From NCBI GenBank assembly GCA_949317995.1, contig OX439051.1, positions 43,341,250-43,405,249 on the forward strand: a stretch of 64,000 nucleotides of DNA, written 5' to 3'. The translations under genes were made by a program, and so were the position numbers. The DNA is from Acholoe squamosa (lineage: Eukaryota; Annelida; Polychaeta; Phyllodocida; Polynoidae). Under the pieces are notes generated by a model, which saw nothing but the letters and a program-made list of their open reading frames with translations, did no database searches and was not told the origin of the DNA. Positions 42,169 to 52,387 of this stretch are shown here, in pieces (positions within the stretch are counted from its first letter, which is position 1; each line of letters begins with the position of its first letter).

Positions 42169-42586
42169 TGTAGTGGTTCGTCTCGTTAAGTTAGATTAAA
42201 TCATAACGAAGAGAGAGAAAAGTTTCCGGGTAGGCAACCGAGCTTTTATTTCAGAGCTTGCGTTACATACGATCACAGCCTCAGAGGACTACATGCTGCT
42301 AGTGCATTCGGTTACCCTTTCGGGTAACAACCTGGTTGAGCAGTGGGTAAACCACTACTGAGGAACCTAGGGCTAGGACCAGCCTTATATAGGGGAAAAG
42401 CCCGCGAAACTCAGACCGGCCACGTGACGTGTGGCGGACGAGTGGTAGGCCCCCTGGTGTAGTGGATACGAACCCAGAGGCAGGTGCTGCCACCTGCCAT
42501 CCGGATTCCCCCACCACACCCGAAGGACCTAGGTCTGAGTCTCACGGGTGCATGAACGTTAAAGTGTAAAATACCATACCCCTACA
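42169..42586 (-). repeat. Middle LTR of element B compound (3' LTR of the intact unit)
   Basis: 418 bp, ends TGTAGTGG and CCCCTACA on the plus strand. On the minus strand it is preceded by the polypurine tract AAGGGGGGCAG and followed by CTGGT, the first bases of a primer-binding site, before the inverted junction. It therefore served as 3' LTR of the right unit and 5' LTR of the left. TATATAAGG and AATAAA are present in the minus orientation. Confidence 0.9.
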
Positions 42587-43715
42587 CTGCCCCCCTTAGA
42601 CAATAACTTGGGGGTAATTAAACCGCAGTGTATTAATAACCTAGTAAGTGATTGTTTACAATACTAAAAAGGGGTATTAATTACACTTGCTCGATGTGAA
42701 ATAGGCTATAGTATAAGACTATCCTATTTCTGAAAAATTATACAATAATAGCATCGAGTGTCGTTCATGTTATTTCCATCACTAGCTTATAACAACCATA
42801 AATGATAAATATACAATTATCACAGATTTATAGTAACGTTTTGACAACAGTAGGGTCCTGAAAAGGACCGGTGGTTGTTAACAATGATCGTATTATGGTT
42901 ATTGAACCCGGAAAAAAATTTTCGACTTTTTAAATTAACAGCTCTGTCTACTTTACAGAGTGAATTAAATATTAATGATCAGATATGGACAATTAATCTG
43001 ATACTATATGAACACAATTAGGTATTAACCTGAGTAATACAATACTAAGTTTAGAGAAATCCGTTGGACCTTCTCTTATTTTATAGAAAAATATTTATAC
43101 TTTTGAGACGCAGCTCAGTTTATACCTTAGTGTTTTATATTTACAAGTTACAGAAGAATTATAGTCTCTTAATATATTGAGACCAGGAATGACCTATATA
43201 GACAGTTATAGGTCTAGGATTACCTTAAATAACTTTTAGGATTCGCAGATCCAGTATATTTATAGGTACCCTTATATAATAATATATCTTTATAAAAGAC
43301 ATTATATAGTTATAAATACAATTTTACATACAATATAATAATATCAACAAAGTTACTTGTTTTCATGATTGGAGGATGTAACAGGAGTCGGATGCTGTTG
43401 ATGGCTTGGTATGGGCGAGCTGAACCCTGATGCCTGAAGTGCTATAGTAAAACTTGTTGGTGGGTGTAGCTAAACCCTGATGCCTGTAGTGCTAGCTAAC
43501 TGGAGGTTATAGTAGATCCAGTTGTAGACTGTTGATGGATTCTATGGGCGTAGCTAAACCCTGATGCCTGTAGTGCTAGCTCACAAATAGTAGTGGTGTA
43601 GTAGTAAATCCGGTTTGTAGTTCAAAAGTCCATATTAGTGTAAATTGTCCATGATTTTATAATAGGCACAGTCATTACATTGTGGCACAGTACAATTATG
43701 GTGTTTACAGCATTC
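42587..43715 (-). other. 3' untranslated tail of element B with polypurine tract
   Basis: About 1.1 kb AT-rich non-coding sequence between ORF3 and the 3' LTR on the minus strand, the single-copy spacer of the palindrome. It holds three spaced copies of GTAGCTAAACCCTGATGCCT (43412-43446, 43461-43496, 43544-43581) and the polypurine tract next to the LTR (42587-42598). Confidence 0.75.
43412..43581. repeat. Three spaced 35-bp direct repeats in the element B tail
   Basis: Units reading GGGNGNAGCTAAACCCTGAT then GCCTGTAGTGCTAGCT at 43412, 43461 and 43544 (spacings 49 and 83 bp). Non-coding; role unknown. Confidence 0.75.
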
Positions 43716-43895
43716 GTACTCCTCCTCCAGAGTGACTTGTTTGTTTTCTCCTTCTGTTTTCAGTTTCCGGATTAGGGTACAGTTTGGTACCCGAATCAAT
43801 ACGGGTTGGATAAAAAAATGGTTTCTTATCCAACAATGCATGGGTAATAGAACCCCGGGACACACAATTATGTCCGATCTTCATGCAACAGTTTT

Positions 43896-46800
43896 TTACT
43901 GTTCCATGTTCTCCTCGGGTGGCTGGTTTGGACCCGGTTGTTGAGCCAGTGGCTGAACAGGGGGGTTCATACCAGTTCCATCCGTAGGTGCCAATGCGGG
44001 GACAGCAGGTGTAAGTTTCACCTTTTGGCGTGCTTCGAACAGCTTCAAAGCATGCTCAGGTGTACCGTCCCAGTTATCCATGATAACTCCGAAGACCTTG
44101 AAGAACTTTTGCTGGTTCTTCATGTTCGTTGCTCGTTCTAGGTCGAGCATCTGAGAAGCTGTTTCCTTCTCGGATAGGGCCTCCTGCCGCAGATTAGCAG
44201 CTTCCTGCTTATCTTTGGCAACATCCGCTTTGATCTGAGTCGAGATTCGGTTGATCTCTGACTTCTGGATCGCGTCAATACACTGGAGAGTGCTCGACAC
44301 GGTCCGACGATACATGTCCAGGTGGAGGTTTTCCAGATGGTGCTGTAGCGTCTCAAATTGTTTGCTCTGGATATTGCAAGACAATTTGTCCTCCTTCTTG
44401 AAGAAGGTCTCCACTGTCTGGATCAGCTTAGGCCGATGAACCACAGCACCAGGTGGGGGTACCTGACCCTGAGGCTTCGGCTGTGCTCCAGACCCACTCG
44501 CAGTGACAGCTACCTGCGTGTGCGAAGAAGCAACCGCAGTAGTAACCGCACTAGCAGTGGTCGAAGAAGGGCCTTGAGTTGGTAATCCCTGAACCAGGGG
44601 CAACCGTGACAATTCCCTTCTAAGGTCTTTGGCCGTCAACAATGGTGCGGGTGGACGTTGTCTCACCACAGCACTCATTGTAGGTCGGGGAGCTTGACCT
44701 CCTACTGTCGGCAGTTCCTGCTTGACCCTCCCGTACTGATCAAAGATTTGCATCTCTGGTCCGGGTGGGCCCATAGCAGGGTACTGCTTCGGGTCTTTGA
44801 CATTCAAAGGCGCGTGTTTCCGGGCGGACTGGCCACTCGGTCCACTGACACCAAAGAATGTCGGGTTCTGTGCACCTCGTGGAGTTGGTGCTCGCCCATA
44901 ATGGGAAGGAGTTCCAGTAGGAGATGGAAGATGTGGCTTCTTCCTTCCCCCATTTGTCTGTCTCTCCAGCGCCTCCAGGGGTGACCTGGCTCGGCTTGGA
45001 GATTCAGACGCCTGTCTCTTCCTATCTGCTACAGAGGGTCCCTGGCGGTAATCCCTGCGGCTTCGGACCTGTTCTCCGGATGGAGTTACATAAGCCCCAC
45101 CACGACGGCGGGCCTTGTTGCTTCTCCATTCGTTTAACAGATCGTACTCCTCCTGAGCGTACTCTAGTTTGCCGGACCCGGGAGTCTGGGCAAACCGAGC
45201 CTTTAGTTTCTGGTTAGTACCAGGAACCGTAGGCGCAAACTGCTTCGTACTCGGTGTGAGGGAAGCCAACTTCTCTGCATTGAGGCCCCTAAGGTTGCCA
45301 TAGAGTTCGGAGTGAATTTTCATCACCCGATCTATGGCTGCCTCCAGGCCCTCTCCATGCGAAGTCACATAGTGCCGGACCATGTCTCCGCGTCGGGGGG
45401 TGACACATCCTGTGCATTTAGCACATTTCTTGCCAACCTCTCGGTCGCAGACATATTCCGGCCTCTGGTGCATATGAACCTCCACGAGATGACGAAGGAA
45501 CGCGTCTTTCTCGATGAAGAATTCAACCTCACCCTCACTTTGAGTACAACGTTGGAAGGGACAATCCTTACGATCCTCCCCGTAGTACTCATCTAGAGCA
45601 AACTTGAGCTTGCCCTTCTGGTCATGATTGTACAGACCATTGGGCGAATTCTTAACGAATTCCCAATAGATCCAGTACATATTGGCCGGCTTTCTATCAG
45701 AGAGCTTCTTGCGAAGCCACTCCTCCATATCTTCCTGCCCCTCACAGGTGATCCGAGGGGGCAGTCTCCATACGGATTTACTCCCCTTCAGGTGTCCCCT
45801 GTGTAGAGGAATGAAGTCGGCAAAGTTGCTATTGGCGTTAGCCCAGATAGCAGCCTCTTGCTCGTCAGTCGGAGTGACATCCACAACTGGGTCAACCGGC
45901 TCCTCTCCCTCTGGGTCGGATGGTACATCCACAGGTTGCACAACGGGTTGTTGACCCGCGAGGACCTGGGCTGCAGCATCTTGAGCGTCTCCACTCAAAT
46001 CGGCCATTACGTCGTGTAGCTTGACGATTGGCACACCGAGCTCAACTTTTACGGTTGGGACAGCCGGTTCAGCTTCTGTATTATCAGCTTGAACGTCTAC
46101 CTCGATAGGTTCAGGTTTGCGTTGGTCAACCTTCTTCTTATTCCTCCTGCGGGATCTGCCGTTAGTAGAAGTGCCAGGCTCGGATGCGTCCGTCTCATTG
46201 CCGGAGACATCCGAAGCCTTAGCGCCCTTCTTATTGGCCGAGCGTGGAGACACCCGACGGGTTCGGGTACTGTCGTCCACACTCGTGCTGGTAGAGGGTT
46301 CGGTTCCTGACCGCTTCCCTTTACCCTTACCTTTGGTGGGGGTTGTTTTACCCTTTCCACCAGCTGCTTTCTCCTTTACTTGCTCAGTCTTCGTAGGGGT
46401 AGACTGAGCAGTTTTAAGGGAAACATCTGCATCAGGTAGGGCCTTCTCAGGTACTACTGCTGCGCCTCCCAAGGTGGGAGCTTCAGCAGGAGACATGAGA
46501 CGGTCCATCCGATCGGCCATCTTGGCTGTTACTTGCACGGGTGCTGGTCCGGGTACTAACTCCGGATGCGCCAGTGCATATTGTCTCTCCAATAGACGTA
46601 CTACGAGGTCTTGTATTACCCCGAGTCTGTCTAGTGGAGACACACCAATACGGGCCTCTTCTGCCTCAATGGTTTGAGACGTAATAGGGACCCCTGGACA
46701 GTAATCCACAACAGCGTTACCTGCTGCTTCATACTCATCCGCTGTGCTTAACAGTAGGATCTGGTCTCTGTCTATGTATCTAGAGACCTCATCTGCCTTG

Positions 46801-47573
46801 ACACCGGTGTAACCCGTTTTGTCAGACACATAGGAAGGCCTATAAGAGGTATTCCTTCGGAAAGCCATTTCTGCGTCCCAGACGGCTTTACGAAACCATA
46901 AGTGGACTACCAATCCTTTGGCCATCTGATGGTAATCCATCAACCAGGACTCCGGAAAGGTATTAGCCCACTGCGGATGAGCACATTCCCAGATTGCGTT
47001 GACAACACGCTCGTCAACCTCTCTGGGCGTCCCATAACAGGTGGGTATCAGCATTTCCTCGGAAATTGCTAACATCCGTCCGTCATATGGACCGGCTACA
47101 TCATGCCATTCGGGACTGTCTGGGAAGGGCAGCTCTAGGTGCATTGGCCTGTCAACCGGAGAAGCAGGTCCCAAAGCACCGAATGAGGTACTCCCACCAA
47201 GACGGGGCGGCAGTTGAGGGGGAGGTGGCATCAGAGCCCTGTCAAGAGACTGGGCTCCTGCCGGTTCTCCACTCAAACCTTCGGATGGAGGGGCTACATA
47301 AGGCTCACCTACATCAATTTGTTGTTGAACGCCTCGGCGTTCAGGACTAACTTGTCTGGAGTTGTCGGATGCGTCGTAGAACGATTCTACGTCGCTATCG
47401 TCTACTCCAGAGAAGTACTGATCAACATTCATTTGTTGATCCATTTGATCACAATCAGCATCGTATTGCTGATCGTCGTATGTATAAGTGGGACTCTTGG
47501 GAGAACCACTTCCATACTCTGGCGGGGTGCTGGCACCGGCACCGCCGCCAAGACGGACGGCCTCTTCTGCCAT
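43896..47573 (-). CDS. Element B ORF3: zinc-finger and coiled-coil protein, intact unit
   Basis: 1,225 residues; same layout as the left copy. It differs by three residues (arginine to glycine in CEGQEDMEE, tyrosine to histidine in NHDQKG, alanine to valine in PSVADRK). It stands downstream of pol in the place of env in retroviruses but has no secretion or membrane features. Since pol has its own stop about 550 bases before, and the donor in the leader (55117) and acceptor (47586) are well formed, expression from a spliced RNA is likely. The zinc fingers, basic tracts and coiled coil suggest a nucleic-acid-binding, self-associating protein; this is inference. Confidence 0.8.
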   Translation of the reverse strand: MAEEAVRLGGGAGASTPPEYGSGSPKSPTYTYDDQQYDADCDQMDQQMNVDQYFSGVDDSDVESFYDASDNSRQVSPERRGVQQQIDVGEPYVAPPSEGLSGEPAGAQSLDRALMPPPPQLPPRLGGSTSFGALGPASPVDRPMHLELPFPDSPEWHDVAGPYDGRMLAISEEMLIPTCYGTPREVDERVVNAIWECAHPQWANTFPESWLMDYHQMAKGLVVHLWFRKAVWDAEMAFRRNTSYRPSYVSDKTGYTGVKADEVSRYIDRDQILLLSTADEYEAAGNAVVDYCPGVPITSQTIEAEEARIGVSPLDRLGVIQDLVVRLLERQYALAHPELVPGPAPVQVTAKMADRMDRLMSPAEAPTLGGAAVVPEKALPDADVSLKTAQSTPTKTEQVKEKAAGGKGKTTPTKGKGKGKRSGTEPSTSTSVDDSTRTRRVSPRSANKKGAKASDVSGNETDASEPGTSTNGRSRRRNKKKVDQRKPEPIEVDVQADNTEAEPAVPTVKVELGVPIVKLHDVMADLSGDAQDAAAQVLAGQQPVVQPVDVPSDPEGEEPVDPVVDVTPTDEQEAAIWANANSNFADFIPLHRGHLKGSKSVWRLPPRITCEGQEDMEEWLRKKLSDRKPANMYWIYWEFVKNSPNGLYNHDQKGKLKFALDEYYGEDRKDCPFQRCTQSEGEVEFFIEKDAFLRHLVEVHMHQRPEYVCDREVGKKCAKCTGCVTPRRGDMVRHYVTSHGEGLEAAIDRVMKIHSELYGNLRGLNAEKLASLTPSTKQFAPTVPGTNQKLKARFAQTPGSGKLEYAQEEYDLLNEWRSNKARRRGGAYVTPSGEQVRSRRDYRQGPSVADRKRQASESPSRARSPLEALERQTNGGRKKPHLPSPTGTPSHYGRAPTPRGAQNPTFFGVSGPSGQSARKHAPLNVKDPKQYPAMGPPGPEMQIFDQYGRVKQELPTVGGQAPRPTMSAVVRQRPPAPLLTAKDLRRELSRLPLVQGLPTQGPSSTTASAVTTAVASSHTQVAVTASGSGAQPKPQGQVPPPGAVVHRPKLIQTVETFFKKEDKLSCNIQSKQFETLQHHLENLHLDMYRRTVSSTLQCIDAIQKSEINRISTQIKADVAKDKQEAANLRQEALSEKETASQMLDLERATNMKNQQKFFKVFGVIMDNWDGTPEHALKLFEARQKVKLTPAVPALAPTDGTGMNPPVQPLAQQPGPNQPPEENMEQ

Positions 47574-48127
47574 CGACAGAAGTGGCTGTTCGGGGATAAA
47601 ATATCCCAATCCACCGGATAAGCAGTGAGTACTGCTTACCCAGTGAAAGGCGGGTGCCTTTTAACGAGGGCACACCTCGGAATATGGCTGTCACGGGCTA
47701 TCAGACTCCAACAAGAGTAAGACCACCCTCGGCCACGTCTTCTTCCTTCGCAGGAATAAGACAATATGGCGGGATACTCGAACTTGAATCGCTGCGCATG
47801 ATCAAACCGGCGCCTCACGTGACCATTCGAAAATGGGTCAACAACTTTCCCGCGTGCCCTTAATTAGGTCACGCGCCCTTACATAAAAACAATACAATAC
47901 CCGATCGGTCGTCCGTCCGTACTCAGGGTTCGTCTATGACAATTCACTAGGTATTCTGGAGTTTATGGATAGCATAAGCATATCCACCGGATTATCCGTC
48001 CAAAACCATGGGTTCATTGTCATAGGACCTTTTCCAGAGACTCTTGACCGGCTCAAATATACATTGAACTAGGTTACAACATATAACAGTACACAGTACA
48101 GGACAACACACTCGTTGTGTTAACAGG
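47574..48127 (-). other. Pol-ORF3 spacer with hairpin and candidate splice acceptor, intact unit
   Basis: Mirror of 37749-38302. Acceptor AG at 47587-47586; hairpin at 47967-47985. Confidence 0.55.
47967..47985 (-). other. Hairpin between pol and ORF3, intact unit
   Basis: Minus-strand GGATATGCTTATGCTATCC, identical to the left copy; conserved as a structure in element A. Confidence 0.55.
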
Positions 48128-51100
48128 CTAGGTTACGGCAGTCTGTAGCAACCTTGGACTGCGTCTAAGAGGTTTTGAGGCCTCTTTTATTGACCTGGTA
48201 TCCATAAGAGCCTTTTCCAAGGTCTTCTTAGCCTTAGAAGGACCTTTCCTCTTATTTTTACCTGCGCCTGCCGAGACTTTTTGTATCTTCCCCTGCTTTC
48301 CGGATGTTACGACAGGGGGCACCACCCTCTTCGGGTCTGCAACCTTCCGTGGCCGCCCGGGTCCTCGCTTTCGGGTCGGTACCACTTCGAGTTGCTTAAC
48401 ACGACTCTGTTCCATTACTTCCAATAGACCATCGCCGTACATTTCGGTGGAGGTATCCCTCCCCCTCCATGGGCGTAGTCTCGCTACATTTGACTTGTAA
48501 CATTTACCAAGCTGTGATTTAATAATCACTGTGCAATCACTAATAACCTGAGTTATAGTGAAAGGTCCATCCCAATTACTGGCTAATTTCAGGTTAGCTA
48601 GAGGTTGGTGTAGACGCAGTACTCTATCCCCTAGATTAAAAAATCTAGCTTTTAGACCTGTGTCATAGCCAACTTTCTGCCAACGCGCAGTTTTCTGCAA
48701 CTCGTCTCTAACCCTCTCATAGGCTTGTTTGAAATTATCCCGTAGGGATTCTACAAACATCACCTGGCAAGGGGCTTCCGGATTCATTCTTATTACGCCG
48801 AACACCAAATCGGCTGGCATAATCAAATCCTCTCCAAAAACGAGGAGATTAGGAGAACAGTTTGTGCTCGAATGCACAGTGCCATTATAGGCATGTACCA
48901 CGAATTCACATTGTTCATCCCAATCATCCATCTGCTCATTTACCAGAGACTTCAATACTTGGATCAAAGTCCTATTGAATCTCTCTACTTGTCCATCGCT
49001 CTGTGGTCTATAGGGATTAGTTCTTGTCTTGCAGATCGCCAGACAATTACACATCTCCTGCCACAGACTAGACTCAAATTCTCTGCCTTGGTCACTATGT
49101 AACATGAGTGGGACACCTAGGTGCAGCACCCACCCTTTTACAAAGGCCATAGCACAAGTAACAGCCTTATGATCCGGTAAAGGAAACACTCGGGTGTACT
49201 TGGTATAATAATCAGACACGACCATCATACACGTGTTGCCACTAGGAGTGGGGGGAATCCCACTAATAATGTCAACAGCTATTCTAGCAAACCTTACACC
49301 AAACAGTTCCTGGGATAATGGCAGCTTGCCTAACCCGGGTCCTGGTTTGTTCTTACAGCACTCGGGACAGGTCTCCACCCATCGGGTGAGATCTGTACTC
49401 ATGCCGGGCCAATAGTATCGTCTGGTCAGACGTTCTAGAGACCGTTTCTTTCCAAAGTGCCCACTAGTTCTATGTCCATGACAGAAATACATAATATCTC
49501 GTCGCATAGCACTAGGTATGACAACTTGCAAGGTTTTGTTCCTATTAGAATGGTTCTTCCATCGAAACAGAATACCATCCCGGACTTTTAGCTCGGCCCA
49601 TTGAGCTAAGAATCGTCTCATCTCTCTGTTCTCCAATGACACTACGGGTCTTGGGGGACAGATACCCTGATTAAGGAATTTAATCAAACGTGATGTGACT
49701 GCATCAGACTTCTGGAACTGCCTGATGGTCTCCAAGGACCAATTCAAGACATGTTCCGGATGGGTTTCGAATGGAACTCGAACCCCTGCCAACACAGCAT
49801 TGTGTGCTCCACAATCAGTGCACTCAGCATTTGCACATTTCCTCACTGGGATTCTAGACAAAGCATCTGCATTCAAATGCTTTGCCCCGGCTCGGTGTTC
49901 AATCTGGCTGTGATTTAGACCGAATTCGGATAGGTGCGCTAACCAGCGACCTATCATCCCCTCTGCATCTTTGAAGTTCAATAACCATCTGAGGGAAGAG
50001 TGATCAGTCCGTAGAGTGAAATCACTCCCCCACAAAAAGTGCTTGAACTTCTTCGTATAGACCACCACAGCCAACAACTCACGTTTAGTGGTACAATAGT
50101 TTCTTTGAGATTTACTCAACGTGTTACTAGCGAAGGCTATAGGAACTTCGACCCCATCCTGGACCTGAGAAAGGGCGGCTCCTATGCTTTCATTACTAGC
50201 ATCAGTATCTAGAATGAAATGATCATTCTCCGTGGGGTATCTCAACACAGGTGTGATAGCAAACAAATCCTTTATTTTCATAAAGGCCTCGTCTTGCTCG
50301 GGTCCCCAAGGGAATCGTTCCTTTCTGATCCCGGGTGTCCAGTGGGACAAACTCTGGATAGGAAAGGCAACCCTTGAATATCCTGGGATAAAGTCCCGGT
50401 AGTAGGAACAGAATCCGAGGAAGGACCTAACTTCTTTCGCATTCGTGGGTGCTTGCCAATTTGACACGGCATCCAGTTTCTCCGGATCGGCTTTAATCCC
50501 TTCATTCGAGATTATTCGCCCCAAGTAATTAATAGATCTTTTGAAAAGATCGCACTTCTTGGGTTTCAGCTTCAAACCATTAGTTATGATCCTTTCCAGG
50601 ACCATACCTAAATTTTCCAAGCATTCTTCGTATGTCTTTCCAAAGACAATCACATCGTCTAGATAGACGAGACATTTCTTCCATAAAAGGTCACTTAATA
50701 AAGTTTCCATCATGGCTTCAAATGTCGCCGGTGCATTGCACAATCCAAACGGCATCACATTATACTGGAATAATCCAATATGACTGGAAAAGGCCGTCTT
50801 CTCCATATCTTTCGGATGCATACCCACTTGCCAGTACCCGGATTGTAAGTCTAGAGAGCAATACCATTGCTTACCTCCAAGGGAGTCTATAGTCTCATCG
50901 ATCCGTGGTAAGGGATATGAATTCTTCTTGGTCATACCATTCAATTTCCGGTAATCTATGCAGAAACGGATGCTACCATCTTTCTTGGTCACCATGCACA
51001 CAGGGCTAGACCAAGGACTGGTTGATGGAATTATTACATCCTGTTCAAGCATTTTAGCTATCTCCTCCTCAGCTACCCTTTTTTTGGCTAGTGGGAGTCT

Positions 51101-52321
51101 TCTATAAGGAATCTTAAAAGGTTCATTCTCACCAGTGTCAATCGTATGCAGTACTTTATCGGTACGCCCCAATTGTTCACTCGGTGTTGCAAAAGCTTTA
51201 CGGTACTTGTACAACAAGTCAGTTAGAGCTTCACGTTGTTCATCACTTTCTACATGGCTTTCGGCTACTAGAGTGTCTAGTTCCGGGCTCCTTTCGGGTG
51301 AGGAAGGGGCTCCGGGTGCCGAAACATGTTTACAGTCTTCTATCAATTCGGATAAGACAACCGATCCAAGGATCGTATCCTTCTGTACATAGACAGTCTT
51401 GTTACCGGTATTGGATATAGGAACCACCGTCCAAGCAGCGTTAGCTACTAGAACATCAGCGGATTCCAATCCGATACTTGACAACATGGCCATGTCTGGC
51501 TCTACAACTCCAGTTTTTCCTGAAAACTGTCTGTCCGCTCGACATAAGACATCACAGGCTGTGCCTGGTGGTATCTTAACAGTCTGGGCTACACTGGCTA
51601 CACTGCTTACTTGCCTAAGTACACATTGTACTTCGAGATGGTACGGGTCTCTCACTTCCAATATTCCCCTCTGGGAATCTAACCTTGCTCCATATAATGC
51701 AGCAAAATCCAGACCGAGTATACCATCATCCGCGATGTTCGCCACAGTAGGGGTAAGGATGAAGTCCTTATCTTCCTGTAGACTGAACCTCATACATGTT
51801 CTACCGAACGTTTGTATCATGCTACCGTCGGCCGTACGAGCATTTCCTTCCGTTGTGAAAGTTTCATGATTCGTAGGCAAAAGATCGTAGAATCTCTTAG
51901 CAATACAGGAGTGGCTAGCACCCGTATCGACAAGAAACTCAGCGGATCTACCACTCACAGATACAACTGCGTACCACCTCCTACCTTTCAAGTAGGTAGG
52001 ACTACTTGCATACTTAGCAAGTTCCGTCTTAGCGCCGAGGTCAAATCCACATCCCTTTAAGAATTCGAGACAAGGATGACCCGGGGGGAACTGGGCACAC
52101 CCCACCCTGGCCAACTCATTGGCCGCTCCCTCTGGACTGATATCGGGTTTCCCCTCTGTGTTCTTCTGCCGGTTCTTGACACCTGGTGTACTATCAGTCT
52201 CCCCAGCCTCATGAGTAAGGAACTGATCAGGCTCCTTAGCTTCACTGCTGGGCGAAATCGCTAGAGGATTCTTGCCAGTACCGCAAGCTGCGATAGGCTG
52301 GCAGTCATGGCAATCACTCAC
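48128..52321 (-). CDS. pol: Element B pol polyprotein, intact unit
   Basis: Same 1,397-residue protein as the left copy as far as can be read, with all active-site motifs: protease DTG, RT YLDD, RNase H DTDAS, integrase zinc finger and D-D-E, then an AT-hook tail. Protease, reverse transcription and integration functions of the element. There is no ATG at the front: the frame is open from 52387, overlaps gag by 28 bases and lies in the -1 frame, so it is probably made as a Gag-Pol fusion by frameshifting; GTG at 52321 is only the first conventional alternative start. Belongs to a complete LTR-bounded element with all catalytic residues visible. Confidence 0.92.
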   Translation of the reverse strand: MSDCHDCQPIAACGTGKNPLAISPSSEAKEPDQFLTHEAGETDSTPGVKNRQKNTEGKPDISPEGAANELARVGCAQFPPGHPCLEFLKGCGFDLGAKTELAKYASSPTYLKGRRWYAVVSVSGRSAEFLVDTGASHSCIAKRFYDLLPTNHETFTTEGNARTADGSMIQTFGRTCMRFSLQEDKDFILTPTVANIADDGILGLDFAALYGARLDSQRGILEVRDPYHLEVQCVLRQVSSVASVAQTVKIPPGTACDVLCRADRQFSGKTGVVEPDMAMLSSIGLESADVLVANAAWTVVPISNTGNKTVYVQKDTILGSVVLSELIEDCKHVSAPGAPSSPERSPELDTLVAESHVESDEQREALTDLLYKYRKAFATPSEQLGRTDKVLHTIDTGENEPFKIPYRRLPLAKKRVAEEEIAKMLEQDVIIPSTSPWSSPVCMVTKKDGSIRFCIDYRKLNGMTKKNSYPLPRIDETIDSLGGKQWYCSLDLQSGYWQVGMHPKDMEKTAFSSHIGLFQYNVMPFGLCNAPATFEAMMETLLSDLLWKKCLVYLDDVIVFGKTYEECLENLGMVLERIITNGLKLKPKKCDLFKRSINYLGRIISNEGIKADPEKLDAVSNWQAPTNAKEVRSFLGFCSYYRDFIPGYSRVAFPIQSLSHWTPGIRKERFPWGPEQDEAFMKIKDLFAITPVLRYPTENDHFILDTDASNESIGAALSQVQDGVEVPIAFASNTLSKSQRNYCTTKRELLAVVVYTKKFKHFLWGSDFTLRTDHSSLRWLLNFKDAEGMIGRWLAHLSEFGLNHSQIEHRAGAKHLNADALSRIPVRKCANAECTDCGAHNAVLAGVRVPFETHPEHVLNWSLETIRQFQKSDAVTSRLIKFLNQGICPPRPVVSLENREMRRFLAQWAELKVRDGILFRWKNHSNRNKTLQVVIPSAMRRDIMYFCHGHRTSGHFGKKRSLERLTRRYYWPGMSTDLTRWVETCPECCKNKPGPGLGKLPLSQELFGVRFARIAVDIISGIPPTPSGNTCMMVVSDYYTKYTRVFPLPDHKAVTCAMAFVKGWVLHLGVPLMLHSDQGREFESSLWQEMCNCLAICKTRTNPYRPQSDGQVERFNRTLIQVLKSLVNEQMDDWDEQCEFVVHAYNGTVHSSTNCSPNLLVFGEDLIMPADLVFGVIRMNPEAPCQVMFVESLRDNFKQAYERVRDELQKTARWQKVGYDTGLKARFFNLGDRVLRLHQPLANLKLASNWDGPFTITQVISDCTVIIKSQLGKCYKSNVARLRPWRGRDTSTEMYGDGLLEVMEQSRVKQLEVVPTRKRGPGRPRKVADPKRVVPPVVTSGKQGKIQKVSAGAGKNKRKGPSKAKKTLEKALMDTRSIKEASKPLRRSPRLLQTAVT

Positions 52322-52359
52322 TCTGGGGGTAATCCGGTTGCCATTGTGGACACCCCCTC

Positions 52360-52387
52360 TCAGTTTTCCTTCTTCACTGAGTCCTCC
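52360..52387 (-). promoter_or_regulatory. Gag-pol overlap with candidate -1 frameshift site
   Basis: The pol frame opens after a TAA just upstream of 52387 and the gag stop is at 52360-52362. Within these 28 bases the minus strand reads GGAAAAC directly before the gag TGA, the best slip candidate, though not a canonical X-XXY-YYZ heptamer. A G-run (GAGGGGGTGTCC) follows. Confidence 0.4.

Noticed and set aside
43896-47573. ORF3 as an envelope gene
   Set aside because: Position fits, but there is no signal peptide, transmembrane helix or glycoprotein-like cysteine pattern; zinc fingers and basic tracts point elsewhere.
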